A DNA stretch of 7,254 bases from Dehalococcoidia bacterium (lineage in GTDB: Bacteria; Chloroflexota; Dehalococcoidia; Dehalococcoidales; DAOWJH01): assembly GCA_030640495.1 (NCBI GenBank), contig DAOWJH010000011.1:1-7254 (forward strand), written 5' to 3'. The translations under genes were made by a program, and so were the position numbers. Shown here piece after piece: positions 1 to 5,366 of the stretch (positions within the stretch are counted from its first letter, which is position 1; every line of letters starts with the position of its first letter). The notes beneath the pieces were generated by a model. That model was not told where the DNA came from. It ran no database searches and was given only the letters and a program-made list of their open reading frames with translations.

Positions 1-55
1 AGCTCTCAGACAAACTCGGCTAAGTGCCCACAATATAATTCAGGAGGGAATAACA

Positions 56-1075
56 ATGGGGTTTAAGGTTCTTTATACCTTTCCTACCAACCAGAGAGGG
101 ATGGATATTGTCCGCGAGGTAGCCACTATCAAAATCCTAAGAAACCAGTATCCCCCGCTCAACCCGATAACAGAGGACGAAGTCTTAGCGGAAATAGCTG
201 AGGCTGATGCCCTGGTTAATGTAAGGTCGGTACCAACCAACAGGAGAATAATTGAAGCGGCTAAGAATCTGAAAATAATTGCCAGGCATGGACTTGGCTA
301 TGAATGCGTTGATGTAGAGGCTGCCAGCCAGCGGAGCATTCTGGTAACTAGGACGGTTGGGGAGGGTCCATACCCCGTAGCTGAGCATGCGATAGGCTTT
401 TTGCTTGCTCTAGCCAGGAGATTTATTCCAGCAAATACCTCAGTTAAGAGTGGGAAATGGGAAACATATAAGTTCATTGGCAGCGAGGTGCGAAATAAGA
501 CTCTGGGAATCATCGGTCTGGGAGGAATAGGCTCCGAGGTAGCCAGAATTGCTAGATTAGCATTTCAAATGAGGGTAATTGCACACGACCCATATATTTC
601 GGAAGAGAAAGCTAGAGATGTTGGAGTGAAGTTGTTAGACCTCCATAGCCTCTTACGGGAATCTGACTATATATCCGTTCATGCCGCCGCAACCAAAGAA
701 AGCAAGGGAATTCTGGGAGGGGAAGAATTCAATCTCATGAAAAAGGGGGCATTCATAATAAACTGTGCCAGAGGAAAGCTAATTGACGAGAAGGCACTCT
801 ATGCCGCCCTTGTCAGCGGGAAGGTGGCGGGTGCAGCTTTAGATGTTCTTGCTGAAGAGCCTCCACCGAGGGATAACCCAATCCTCAAATTAGAAAATGT
901 GATACTGACGCCTCATGTTGCCGGAACTCCTGAGGAGTCATTAGAGAGGATGGCAATCTCGGTGGCTGAAAACGTAGCTGATGTTTTGAGAGGTCAATTG
1001 CCACAAGTTGAAGCCGTGGTTAATAAATCTGTATTAAAAATGCCCCCGTGGAATGAAATGAGAGAAGCTGACTGA
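56..1075 (+). CDS. D-2-hydroxyacid dehydrogenase (phosphoglycerate dehydrogenase-like, no ACT domain)
   Basis: This is a cytosolic NAD-dependent oxidoreductase of the D-isomer-specific 2-hydroxyacid dehydrogenase family, which interconverts 2-keto acids and D-2-hydroxy acids. The N-terminal substrate-binding half includes ARHGLGYECVDVEAA around residues 76-90. The NAD-binding Rossmann fold carries GLGGIG at 154-159, with Asp178 (HDPY) at the position that selects NAD over NADP. The catalytic triad is visible as Arg239 (NCARG), Glu268 (AEEPP) and His287 (TPHVAG). At 339 aa it matches the short form of the family and lacks the C-terminal ACT regulatory domain of classical SerA. The ATG is supported by AGGAGGG at 42-48. 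The exact substrate (3-phosphoglycerate, glyoxylate, hydroxypyruvate or another) cannot be read from sequence alone. It converges on the NUDIX gene, and no clear terminator is seen in the 57-base gap. Confidence 0.95.
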   Translation: MGFKVLYTFPTNQRGMDIVREVATIKILRNQYPPLNPITEDEVLAEIAEADALVNVRSVPTNRRIIEAAKNLKIIARHGLGYECVDVEAASQRSILVTRTVGEGPYPVAEHAIGFLLALARRFIPANTSVKSGKWETYKFIGSEVRNKTLGIIGLGGIGSEVARIARLAFQMRVIAHDPYISEEKARDVGVKLLDLHSLLRESDYISVHAAATKESKGILGGEEFNLMKKGAFIINCARGKLIDEKALYAALVSGKVAGAALDVLAEEPPPRDNPILKLENVILTPHVAGTPEESLERMAISVAENVADVLRGQLPQVEAVVNKSVLKMPPWNEMREAD

Positions 1076-1132
1076 AACTGCCATGAAGCCTACCCTATTT
1101 CCCTACCCCCCAACAACCAAAATTGTTACCCA

Positions 1133-1669
1133 TCATTGGTGGGCTTTGTGATACTCCAAGAAGGTAAGCAACCCGGCGATGCTCTTAGCATCACAAATAC
1201 TGCCTGAGGTAATAAGACTGGAAATCTGACCAAGCGGCACCCGGATTAATCTGATGTTCTCGGTATCCTCAGCCTGCAGTTGGCTAGGGGTAAGGTCGGT
1301 AGCCAGATAAAGGTGAAGATATTCAGTGCAGTAACCCGGCGTAGAGTAAAAGCCACCTAACCTCTCCACTTTTTGGGGGAGGTAGCCTGTTTCCTCGGCT
1401 AATTCACGGCGAACAGTAGTCACCGGGTCTTCACCGGTTTCAATGCCACCAGCCGGTATCTCTAATAGCTCCCTCTCCACCGGCTTGCGAAACTGACTAA
1501 CCAGCAGCACATTATCATCAGCGTCAATGGCGATAATGGCTACACAATCGCTATGCTCCACAATCTCCCGTGTGGTCTCCCGACCACTAGGCATCTTGAC
1601 CGTATCAACCCGCAGCTTTACCGCTCGCCCATCATAGATTAGCTGGCTAGATAGCGTTTTCTCCACCAA
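1133..1669 (-). CDS. NUDIX hydrolase, ADP-ribose pyrophosphatase type
   Basis: This protein probably hydrolyses ADP-ribose (or another nucleoside diphosphate-X) to AMP and a phosphosugar in the cytosol. Counting from the TTG start, a complete Nudix box GX5EX7REUXEEXGU lies at residues 74-96, with metal-binding Arg88, Glu89, Glu92 and Glu93. It is preceded by the EIPAGG entry typical of the ADP-ribose subfamily. GGFYSTPGY at 105-113 follows, where ADP-ribose pyrophosphatases carry a characteristic proline. The reading frame stays open to an ATG at 1714, but that would overlap the upstream gene by 44 bases. The TTG at 1669 (178 aa), or the adjacent GTG at 1666, is preferred because GGAGGT lies at 1686-1681 and the upstream stop codon is only one base away. 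It is the last gene of the NAD kinase operon, consistent with a role in NAD-derived nucleotide turnover. ADP-ribose specificity is inferred. Confidence 0.9.
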   Translation of the reverse strand: MVEKTLSSQLIYDGRAVKLRVDTVKMPSGRETTREIVEHSDCVAIIAIDADDNVLLVSQFRKPVERELLEIPAGGIETGEDPVTTVRRELAEETGYLPQKVERLGGFYSTPGYCTEYLHLYLATDLTPSQLQAEDTENIRLIRVPLGQISSLITSGSICDAKSIAGLLTFLEYHKAHQ

Positions 1670-1670
1670 G

Positions 1671-2138
1671 TTAAGCCCCCACCTCCAAGCGATAAACAAG
1701 AGCTGCCTCATCACAATCGGGGAATTTGGGGCAACGGTAGCACTCAGACCAGACCTTGTGCGGCATCTCCGCTTTATCTATTAGGGAAAAGCCACACTTC
1801 TCAAAAAAGGCTGGTTTATTGGTGAGGCAAAAAACAGTGGAAATACCAAGCTCCCTAGCCTCATTAAGGCAGGCATCTACCAGCTGGTTGCCAATTCTCT
1901 GCTTCTGGTTACCCTCAAGCACCACCAGCGACCTTATTTCAGCTAAGTCCGACCAGCTAATATGCAGGGCGACACAGGCAATCACCCGCTCACCCCGCCT
2001 AACTACAAAAAAGTCCTTGATACTTTCGTATATCTCGCTCAGCGGACGAGGTAGCATATCGCCCCTATCAGCAAAGGAGTTAATCAACTCACGCATCTGG
2101 GGTGCATCTTTGATTCTGGCTTTTTCTACTGGATTCAA
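1671..2138 (-). CDS. GNAT acetyltransferase, short N-acetylglutamate synthase-like
   Basis: This 155-aa protein is a single GNAT fold that uses acetyl-CoA. It resembles the short, kinase-domain-less N-acetylglutamate synthases (ArgA-type, first step of arginine synthesis) found in many anaerobes. Visible hallmarks are MLPRPLSEIYESI at 28-40, the core strand LAEIRSLVV at 65-73, an acetyl-CoA loop QRIGNQ at 80-85 and PAFFEKCGF at 109-117. The C-terminal PHKVWSEC...CPKFPDC at 126-142 has cysteines 133, 136 and 142. The loop departs from the usual QxxGxG/A by having Gln in the last position. The start is TTG at 2138, one base after the NAD kinase stop, with AAAGGAAAG upstream inside the NAD kinase 3' end. 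Its own stop lies one base before the NUDIX start. Acetyltransferase fold is near certain. The glutamate substrate is inferred from family resemblance; no other arginine gene is in the window. Confidence 0.85.
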   Translation of the reverse strand: MNPVEKARIKDAPQMRELINSFADRGDMLPRPLSEIYESIKDFFVVRRGERVIACVALHISWSDLAEIRSLVVLEGNQKQRIGNQLVDACLNEARELGISTVFCLTNKPAFFEKCGFSLIDKAEMPHKVWSECYRCPKFPDCDEAALVYRLEVGA

Positions 2139-2139
2139 C

Positions 2140-2985
2140 CTACTGCTTTCCTTTCAATTTTTGCTCCAGAGAGCCATAGAAAGAGGTCTCTGGGTGAATT
2201 CTTAAAAAACGAGTCCTGTTAGAGCTAAGCTTTATGGCAATAATGGCACCGCTTGCCAGTGGTAAATTTATATGACCATCAATGCTTAATGTCGCCTGAT
2301 GGACAGTGCTAATGCGTAGTTTTACTACCACTGTAGGTGGTAAAACCAGAGGGTAAGCCGGGCTAAGGTGAGGCAGTATTGGTAACAGCAGAAACTCTTT
2401 AGCCTGCGGATGGAGAATAGGACCACCGACCGCCAGTGAGTAGCCGGTGCTGCCGGTGGCTGTAGCCACAATCGCCCCGTCAGCCTTATAGGTGGTTAGT
2501 GGCTCACCATCAATGCTGGCTTCCACATAGATTACCCGGGCTATTGCCCCCCGCGCCACCACTACATCATTCAGGGCATAAAATATACGGGGTGGCTCAT
2601 GCTCCTGGTGGGGAGGGCAAAGCTCTGCCTCAAGCATAGCCCGCTCATCAATCCAGCCCTCTCCGGCCAACAAGGCAGGTAGCTTAGCCTGAGCCTCATC
2701 AGTGCTGAGTTCAGTCATAAACCCCAGCCTACCTAGATTTATCCCGGTAATAGGGGTTAGCCGGGGAACTACTGTCTGAGCCGCCCGCAGAATAGTGCCA
2801 TCACCACCAACAGTAAGAATTAAATCGGTATCGTTTACCTGAGCTCTAGCCTTCTCCCCTTCCCAAGCCGAGCATAGCCAAACAGAAACGCCCCTTGAGC
2901 TTAAAAACTTTTCCAGTTTTTTAGCCAGGGTATAAGCAGCCTTAATCATCGGGTGGTAGAGAATACCAATTCTTTTAATAGCCAT
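2140..2985 (-). CDS. nadK: NAD kinase (NAD+ to NADP+)
   Basis: This cytosolic enzyme phosphorylates NAD+ to NADP+ using ATP or polyphosphate and sets the cell's NADP pool. Counting from the ATG at 2985, the protein is 281 aa, normal for bacterial NadK. The catalytic motif GGDGT is at 60-64 with Asp62, LGRLGF at 84-89, the NAD-ribose contact Asn139-Asp140, the KADGAIVATATGSTGYSLAVGGPIL region at 157-181, and SIDG at 234-237. The frame is open for 21 more codons to an ATG at 3048, but that ATG lies inside the predicted promoter (-35 at 3062-3057, -10 at 3038-3033). The conserved start of the family, AIKRIGILYHP, also fits the 2985 ATG, which has GGAAAG at 2996-2991. It leads the operon NAD kinase, acetyltransferase, NUDIX, with one base between consecutive genes, so translation is probably coupled. 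Confidence 0.96.
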   Translation of the reverse strand: MAIKRIGILYHPMIKAAYTLAKKLEKFLSSRGVSVWLCSAWEGEKARAQVNDTDLILTVGGDGTILRAAQTVVPRLTPITGINLGRLGFMTELSTDEAQAKLPALLAGEGWIDERAMLEAELCPPHQEHEPPRIFYALNDVVVARGAIARVIYVEASIDGEPLTTYKADGAIVATATGSTGYSLAVGGPILHPQAKEFLLLPILPHLSPAYPLVLPPTVVVKLRISTVHQATLSIDGHINLPLASGAIIAIKLSSNRTRFLRIHPETSFYGSLEQKLKGKQ

Positions 2986-3032
2986 AACTGCTTTCCAATA
3001 ATTAATGAATGCATCACTGTGAGGGTAAGTGA

Positions 3033-3062
3033 AGTGTAACATTGGCAATCTGGGGGTGTCAA
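3033..3062 (-). promoter_or_regulatory. Promoter of the NAD kinase operon (extended -10)
   Basis: Read on the minus strand, a perfect -35 TTGACA (3062-3057) is followed after 18 bases by TACACT (3038-3033; 4 of 6 to TATAAT), preceded by TGT as an extended -10 element. Transcription would begin near 3026, giving an untranslated leader of about 40 bases before the ATG at 2985. This separates the NAD kinase operon from the membrane-protein genes upstream. Confidence 0.6.
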
Positions 3063-3089
3063 GGCTAGAGTCAGGCCAGCCCCAGGTTA

Positions 3090-3536
3090 CTATGGGCTAG
3101 GAGGTGTTTCTTTCGCCCGCCTAAACTCTTTGATGGCGATAACTATACTACCCACCACCCCGACTAAAAACCCTACTGGGCATACAACGGTTGCCATCAC
3201 AAAGAAGAACGGCTCGTCTCCCCCCTTCCAAAAATCGGCACCAAACCAGTAGATAGGCAGACCATAAATAGCATTGTGCAATAAGAAGCTGACAAAAAAT
3301 CCGGCGGAGGAAGCCCCGGTCAATATGAAGAACTTTTTAAGCTTTCCTCTCACTTTTTCCCTCACAGTTAAAAATATCAACGCCACACCTAACAAAAAGA
3401 AGACTGTCCCCGAAGCAATAAGAAAAGCAAAACCCATAAGTAATTCTCTAGCTGCTGGAATCAAAAACACACTAGCGATTACTACAAAAACCCCGACTAA
3501 TGCCCAGAATATTGGCCAGCTTAACCTTCGCTTCAT
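3090..3536 (-). CDS. Four-TM membrane protein of unknown function
   Basis: I do not recognise this 148-aa protein. It is very hydrophobic, with four likely membrane spans at about 8-27, 33-57, 69-95 and 108-135. Lys/Arg-rich segments at 1-4, 59-68 and 136-142 suggest that both ends face the cytoplasm. A short outside loop WFGADFWKGGDEP (97-109) is aromatic and charged. There is no signal peptide cleavage site and no obvious catalytic motif. Its ATG overlaps the stop of the preceding 70-aa gene as ATGA, and GGGGAG lies upstream, so translation is probably coupled and the two proteins may act together. The gene ends 28 bases before the -35 element of the NAD kinase promoter. Confidence 0.8.
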   Translation of the reverse strand: MKRRLSWPIFWALVGVFVVIASVFLIPAARELLMGFAFLIASGTVFFLLGVALIFLTVREKVRGKLKKFFILTGASSAGFFVSFLLHNAIYGLPIYWFGADFWKGGDEPFFFVMATVVCPVGFLVGVVGSIVIAIKEFRRAKETPPSP

Positions 3537-3745
3537 TTTGTCTTACTCCCCAGAATAATTCTGGCACTTGGTATAGCTATCAGCAAAGCAGCAATAATGA
3601 ACAGCCAGCCCGTCCATATCGGCAGCCAAATAGCCAATAATATACCCAGCCCCACCCCAAAGAGGAACTTACCGGTAACGTGCATGAAGAGGTAGGGATT
3701 TGGCATCCGCCTAAGTTTCTCTATCTTATCACCAAACCAGCCCAT
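3533..3745 (-). CDS. Small two-TM membrane protein of unknown function
   Basis: This 70-aa protein starts with a soluble amphipathic stretch (GWFGDKIEKLRRMPNPYLFMHV, about 2-23). Two membrane spans follow at about 24-42 and 45-65, and the tail is basic (GSKTK). I do not recognise the family. The start is well supported by AAAGGAGGT at 3759-3751, five bases before the ATG. Its stop codon overlaps the start of the 148-aa membrane protein gene by four bases, which points to a coupled pair. A 32-aa single-TM ORF ends 24 bases upstream, so three consecutive small membrane proteins may form one unit. Confidence 0.8.
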   Translation of the reverse strand: MGWFGDKIEKLRRMPNPYLFMHVTGKFLFGVGLGILLAIWLPIWTGWLFIIAALLIAIPSARIILGSKTK

Positions 3746-3769
3746 TACTCACCTCCTTTAACCTTCATC

Positions 3770-3868
3770 TCAGCAAGATTGTGTAAAGAGTAAAGCTACG
3801 CCAACACAAAGTACCACAATACCAACCCCCAGCAAGATATACAGGATGCGGAGGCGTCGTTCATCCAT
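3770..3868 (-). CDS. Candidate 32-aa single-TM small protein
   Basis: This short ORF begins MDERRLRILY, continues with a clean hydrophobic span (about residues 8-28, rich in Ile, Leu, Val and Gly) and ends FTQSC. A charged, positive N terminus followed by one span is the usual layout of small bacterial membrane proteins. AAAGGG lies eight bases before the ATG, and AGGAGGG lies further upstream at 3890-3884. It sits in line with the 70-aa and 148-aa membrane protein genes, whose strong ribosome binding site starts just after its stop. A long antisense frame crosses the same bases, but its MRRRRSS-type composition is not protein-like. Function unknown; the call rests on composition, position and the ribosome binding site. 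Confidence 0.55.
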   Translation of the reverse strand: MDERRLRILYILLGVGIVVLCVGVALLFTQSC

Positions 3869-3872
3869 ATTC

Positions 3873-3992
3873 TTAACCCTTTACCCTCCTGTCGCTGTTT
3901 CTACGCTTACGGTAAACAACCTTGCCGAGCCGCTTAATTGCCCTGCCCGACTTAAACCTGTTCAGATTAACAAAACCCTTGGTTCTATTCAT
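3873..3992 (-). CDS. Candidate 39-aa very basic small protein
   Basis: The ORF begins MNRTKGFVNL and ends RRNSDRRVKG. It has 15 Lys/Arg and a single acidic residue in 39, so it would be strongly positively charged, as seen in small RNA- or membrane-surface-binding proteins. Its stop (TAA) is four bases before the ATG of the 32-aa ORF, and its ATG overlaps the stop of a possible 24-aa ORF as ATGA. That tight packing favours a real gene. Against it, no good ribosome binding site is visible before the ATG, and short basic frames occur by chance. It could also be the C-terminal part of a protein split by a frameshift from the 24-aa frame. No known family recognised. Confidence 0.4.
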   Translation of the reverse strand: MNRTKGFVNLNRFKSGRAIKRLGKVVYRKRRNSDRRVKG

Positions 3993-4063
3993 AGACTACC
4001 CGCCTTCGTCATGCGCTTCAGTATCGCCTTCGGGTAATTTTTAAACGTATTTTCATCAGGCAA
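3989..4063 (-). CDS. Possible 24-aa ORF with TTG start, or 5' part of a frameshifted gene
   Basis: From a TTG at 4063 the frame reads PDENTFKNYPKAILKRMTK and ends AGSL at a TGA that overlaps the ATG of the 39-aa ORF. The composition is protein-like and in line with the downstream frames. However, there is no convincing ribosome binding site, the start codon is weak, and the predicted promoter would initiate near or after it. An alternative is that this and the 39-aa frame were once one protein of about 60 aa. Confidence 0.2.
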   Translation of the reverse strand: MPDENTFKNYPKAILKRMTKAGSL

Positions 4064-4090
4064 TATATATCTGGCACATTTGCCTCTCAG
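4062..4090 (-). promoter_or_regulatory. Possible promoter for the small-ORF/membrane-protein unit
   Basis: On the minus strand, CTGAGA (4090-4085; 4 of 6 to TTGACA) is followed after 17 bases by TATATT (4067-4062; 5 of 6 to TATAAT). The predicted start near 4055 would place it just after the CGGC-domain gene and ahead of the small ORFs. The -35 is mediocre and part of it lies in the CGGC gene's stop region, so read-through from upstream is equally possible. Confidence 0.3.
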
Positions 4091-4533
4091 TCATAAGACA
4101 AACGAGTTTTCTCATCAGCTAATGTTGGTTGAAGGAGCTCTTTCCATTTTGGCGAAGCCCATGTTTTCAGCTTCATATGCACGTTATAGTATTTTTGGGG
4201 AATTGGGTGCGTCCCAATAACCACCCCTATCCCATATCTTTCTCTGATAAAATTGCGGAAATAGGTTATGTATGGACACGGGGGATAGCCGACAACCAAT
4301 CCGGTGGCAAGGTGGATAACCTGGGCTCCATTCTTCTTCATTTCCTCCGGAGCGTATTCAACATTTCCACCAGGGTGACCACCACAAGTGGTGAACCCAA
4401 CCAGCTCCACCTCCTGTGCATCATAAGTACTGAACGCCCCTTCTCTATTGCGCAGGGCTCTTAGGCATTTGCCTCCAGCACACGTATGGTAGCGGTCGCA
4501 GATAATAATTCCAATTTTAGTTTTATCCTTCAT
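4087..4533 (-). CDS. CGGC domain-containing protein, putative metal binding
   Basis: This 148-aa soluble protein matches the CGGC domain family (Pfam PF08821), proposed to bind metal through conserved cysteines; its biochemical role is not established. The N-terminal strand KIGIIICDRYHTCAGGKC carries Cys12, Cys18 and Cys23. The family's signature at the second strand appears here as TTCGGHPGG (48-56), with Cys50 but His53 where the family name motif has a second cysteine. PPCPY follows with Cys86 near 84-88, and GTHP (107-110) is also typical. The ATG at 4533 has AGGAGGT at 4543-4537, four bases from the GGAGG core. It lies 128 bases downstream of the flavodoxin gene on the same strand, so a redox or metal-related link is possible but unproven. 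Confidence 0.85.
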   Translation of the reverse strand: MKDKTKIGIIICDRYHTCAGGKCLRALRNREGAFSTYDAQEVELVGFTTCGGHPGGNVEYAPEEMKKNGAQVIHLATGLVVGYPPCPYITYFRNFIRERYGIGVVIGTHPIPQKYYNVHMKLKTWASPKWKELLQPTLADEKTRLSYD

Positions 4534-4661
4534 TCTACCTCCTCTTATTAGATTAAATTGCGAATAATAAACATATAGATGGCTCTAGGTTCGCCTAATC
4601 CGCCAATCTCAGACTAAGTGTAGCCTCTGCTTCAACTAGCTTCATCATAATATGGTATCAA

Positions 4662-5129
4662 CTAGCGCTTAACCAAGCTGGCTATCCGCTTCCCAAACTG
4701 CCTGCATCCGGCTATACATTTCTCATCTGGCGCTTCAATTGAAACTGCTCCGAATGAGCCTGATTGGTGACCGACTATCACCATCCGGTGCATTAACATA
4801 GCCTGGATAAGGGAAAGCAAGGTCGTCTCATTGCCACCATCTATACTCCCAGAAGAGGTAAAGGCAGCGCCAATCTTATTCCGAAGCTTGTCAGGATAGA
4901 TTTCAATAGACTTATCAATAAGCGCCTTCATCTTGTCAGACATAGTGCAGAAACGGGTTGGTGAGCCCAGGACTATAGCATCAGCAGCAATGAGGTCATC
5001 TAAACCTGTGTTATCCACGCTCTTAACCTCAGCATCAAGCCCAGCCTCCTTTATTCCGTCACCGATGGCTCTTGCCATCTTCTCAGTATTACCTGTTTTA
5101 GAATCATAGACCACTAAAGCCTTAGGCAT
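4662..5129 (-). CDS. Flavodoxin-like FMN protein (flavodoxin/WrbA fold)
   Basis: This 155-aa cytosolic protein should bind FMN and carry electrons or reduce quinones. The FMN phosphate loop SKTGNT is at residues 10-15, directly after the first strand ALVVYD. GSPTRF at 55-60 forms the first isoalloxazine-binding loop. TSSGSIDGGNETT (91-103) followed by MVIVG (116-120) matches flavodoxin and WrbA-type NAD(P)H:quinone oxidoreductases. Length is in the flavodoxin range and shorter than typical WrbA (near 200 aa). Cys138 and Cys142 near the C terminus are not a family hallmark. The ATG is supported by AAAGGAGGT at 5143-5135. The leader holds a two-tier hairpin that abuts this ribosome binding site. 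Its partner reductase is not in the window. Confidence 0.9.
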   Translation of the reverse strand: MPKALVVYDSKTGNTEKMARAIGDGIKEAGLDAEVKSVDNTGLDDLIAADAIVLGSPTRFCTMSDKMKALIDKSIEIYPDKLRNKIGAAFTSSGSIDGGNETTLLSLIQAMLMHRMVIVGHQSGSFGAVSIEAPDEKCIAGCRQFGKRIASLVKR

Positions 5130-5142
5130 CTGGTACCTCCTT

Positions 5143-5181
5143 TGCCATCGCCAAAGCCGTCTTGCTGGCTTTGTAATGGCA
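5143..5181 (-). promoter_or_regulatory. Two-tier leader hairpin abutting the flavodoxin ribosome binding site
   Basis: On the minus strand, TGCCAT (5181-5176) pairs with ATGGCA (5148-5143). Inside that, AAAGCC (5172-5167) pairs with GGCTTT (5158-5153) around an 8-base loop, with a small 3x4 internal bulge. The 3' arm runs directly into AAGGAGGT, so folding could affect ribosome access or protect the transcript end. There is no U-tract, so it is not a simple terminator. It is not a recognised riboswitch class. Confidence 0.45.
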
Positions 5182-5197
5182 CATACTTATTTTGACT

Positions 5198-5203
5198 ATT
5201 ATA
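5198..5203 (-). promoter_or_regulatory. Candidate -10 element of the flavodoxin promoter
   Basis: A perfect TATAAT lies at 5203-5198 on the minus strand. It would start transcription near 5191 and give a leader of about 60 bases that contains the hairpin before the flavodoxin gene. The -35 at the right distance (TTCTTT) is poor, although a run of T residues precedes it. An activator or an UP-type element may compensate. Confidence 0.4.
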
Positions 5204-5251
5204 CAGTGAGCCAACTAAAAAAAGAAGCTGTTTTTGAAAAAAGAGCCCATG

Positions 5252-5264
5252 GTGTTGACAACAC
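5252..5264. promoter_or_regulatory. Perfect 13-base palindrome on the -35 element (candidate operator)
   Basis: GTGTTGACAACAC is a perfect inverted repeat (6-base arms around A) that contains the -35 hexamer TTGACA of the promoter for the 271-aa membrane protein. A dimeric repressor binding here would block the -35 region. It lies about 50 bases upstream of the flavodoxin -10, so it could affect both divergent genes. No regulator is recognised in the window. Confidence 0.35.
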
Positions 5265-5283
5265 TGATAAAGGGTATTAGAAT
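5255..5283 (+). promoter_or_regulatory. Promoter of the 271-aa membrane protein gene
   Basis: A perfect -35 TTGACA (5255-5260) is followed after exactly 17 bases by TAGAAT (5278-5283; 5 of 6 to TATAAT). The start would be near 5290, giving a leader of about 77 bases that contains the 5331-5354 hairpin. Confidence 0.6.
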
Positions 5284-5330
5284 TCACTGCCAGCATATGG
5301 ATATCATATTATGGAATACTTGGGACATAA

Positions 5331-5354
5331 GCCTCAATAATACGACTTTGAGGC
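5331..5354 (+). promoter_or_regulatory. Leader hairpin just upstream of a ribosome binding site
   Basis: GCCTCAA (5331-5337) pairs with TTGAGGC (5348-5354) across a 10-base loop. The stem ends one base before GAGGAGGG (5356-5363), the ribosome binding site of the 271-aa membrane protein. There is no U-tract and no room for termination, so an effect on translation or transcript stability is more likely. Confidence 0.4.
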
Positions 5355-5366
5355 AGAGGAGGGAGC

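Noticed and set aside
3..23. Possible 3' end of an upstream gene (LSDKLG then TAA)
   Set aside because: Only six codons are visible, so coding status cannot be judged.
34..39. TATAAT before the dehydrogenase
   Set aside because: There is no -35 at a suitable distance, and the implied start would fall in the ribosome binding site.
1076..1132. AACAA/TTGTT inverted repeat between the convergent genes as a terminator
   Set aside because: The stem is only five A/T-rich pairs with no U-tract on either strand.
1756..2205. 149-aa plus-strand frame
   Set aside because: It lies opposite the acetyltransferase gene, has serine-rich shadow composition and no ribosome binding site.
3076..3100. Hairpin AGCCC/GGGCT at the end of the 148-aa gene as a terminator
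   Set aside because: The stem is short with a wobble pair, has a long loop and no U-tract follows.
3846..4037. 63-aa plus-strand frame MRRRRSSIFL...
   Set aside because: It is antisense to the better-supported small minus-strand ORFs, has no ribosome binding site and has unlikely composition.
4595..4648. 17-aa minus-strand frame MMKLVEAEATLSLRLAD
   Set aside because: It has no ribosome binding site and is too short; it may be chance between the flavodoxin and CGGC genes.
4632..4666. Direct repeat TCAACTAGC at 4632-4640 and 4658-4666
   Set aside because: It is only nine bases with 26-base spacing at the end of the flavodoxin gene; no attachment-site or mobile-element context.
5114..5296. 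60-aa minus-strand frame across the divergent promoter region
   Set aside because: It covers the predicted promoters and leader of the flavodoxin, and has no ribosome binding site or protein-like pattern.
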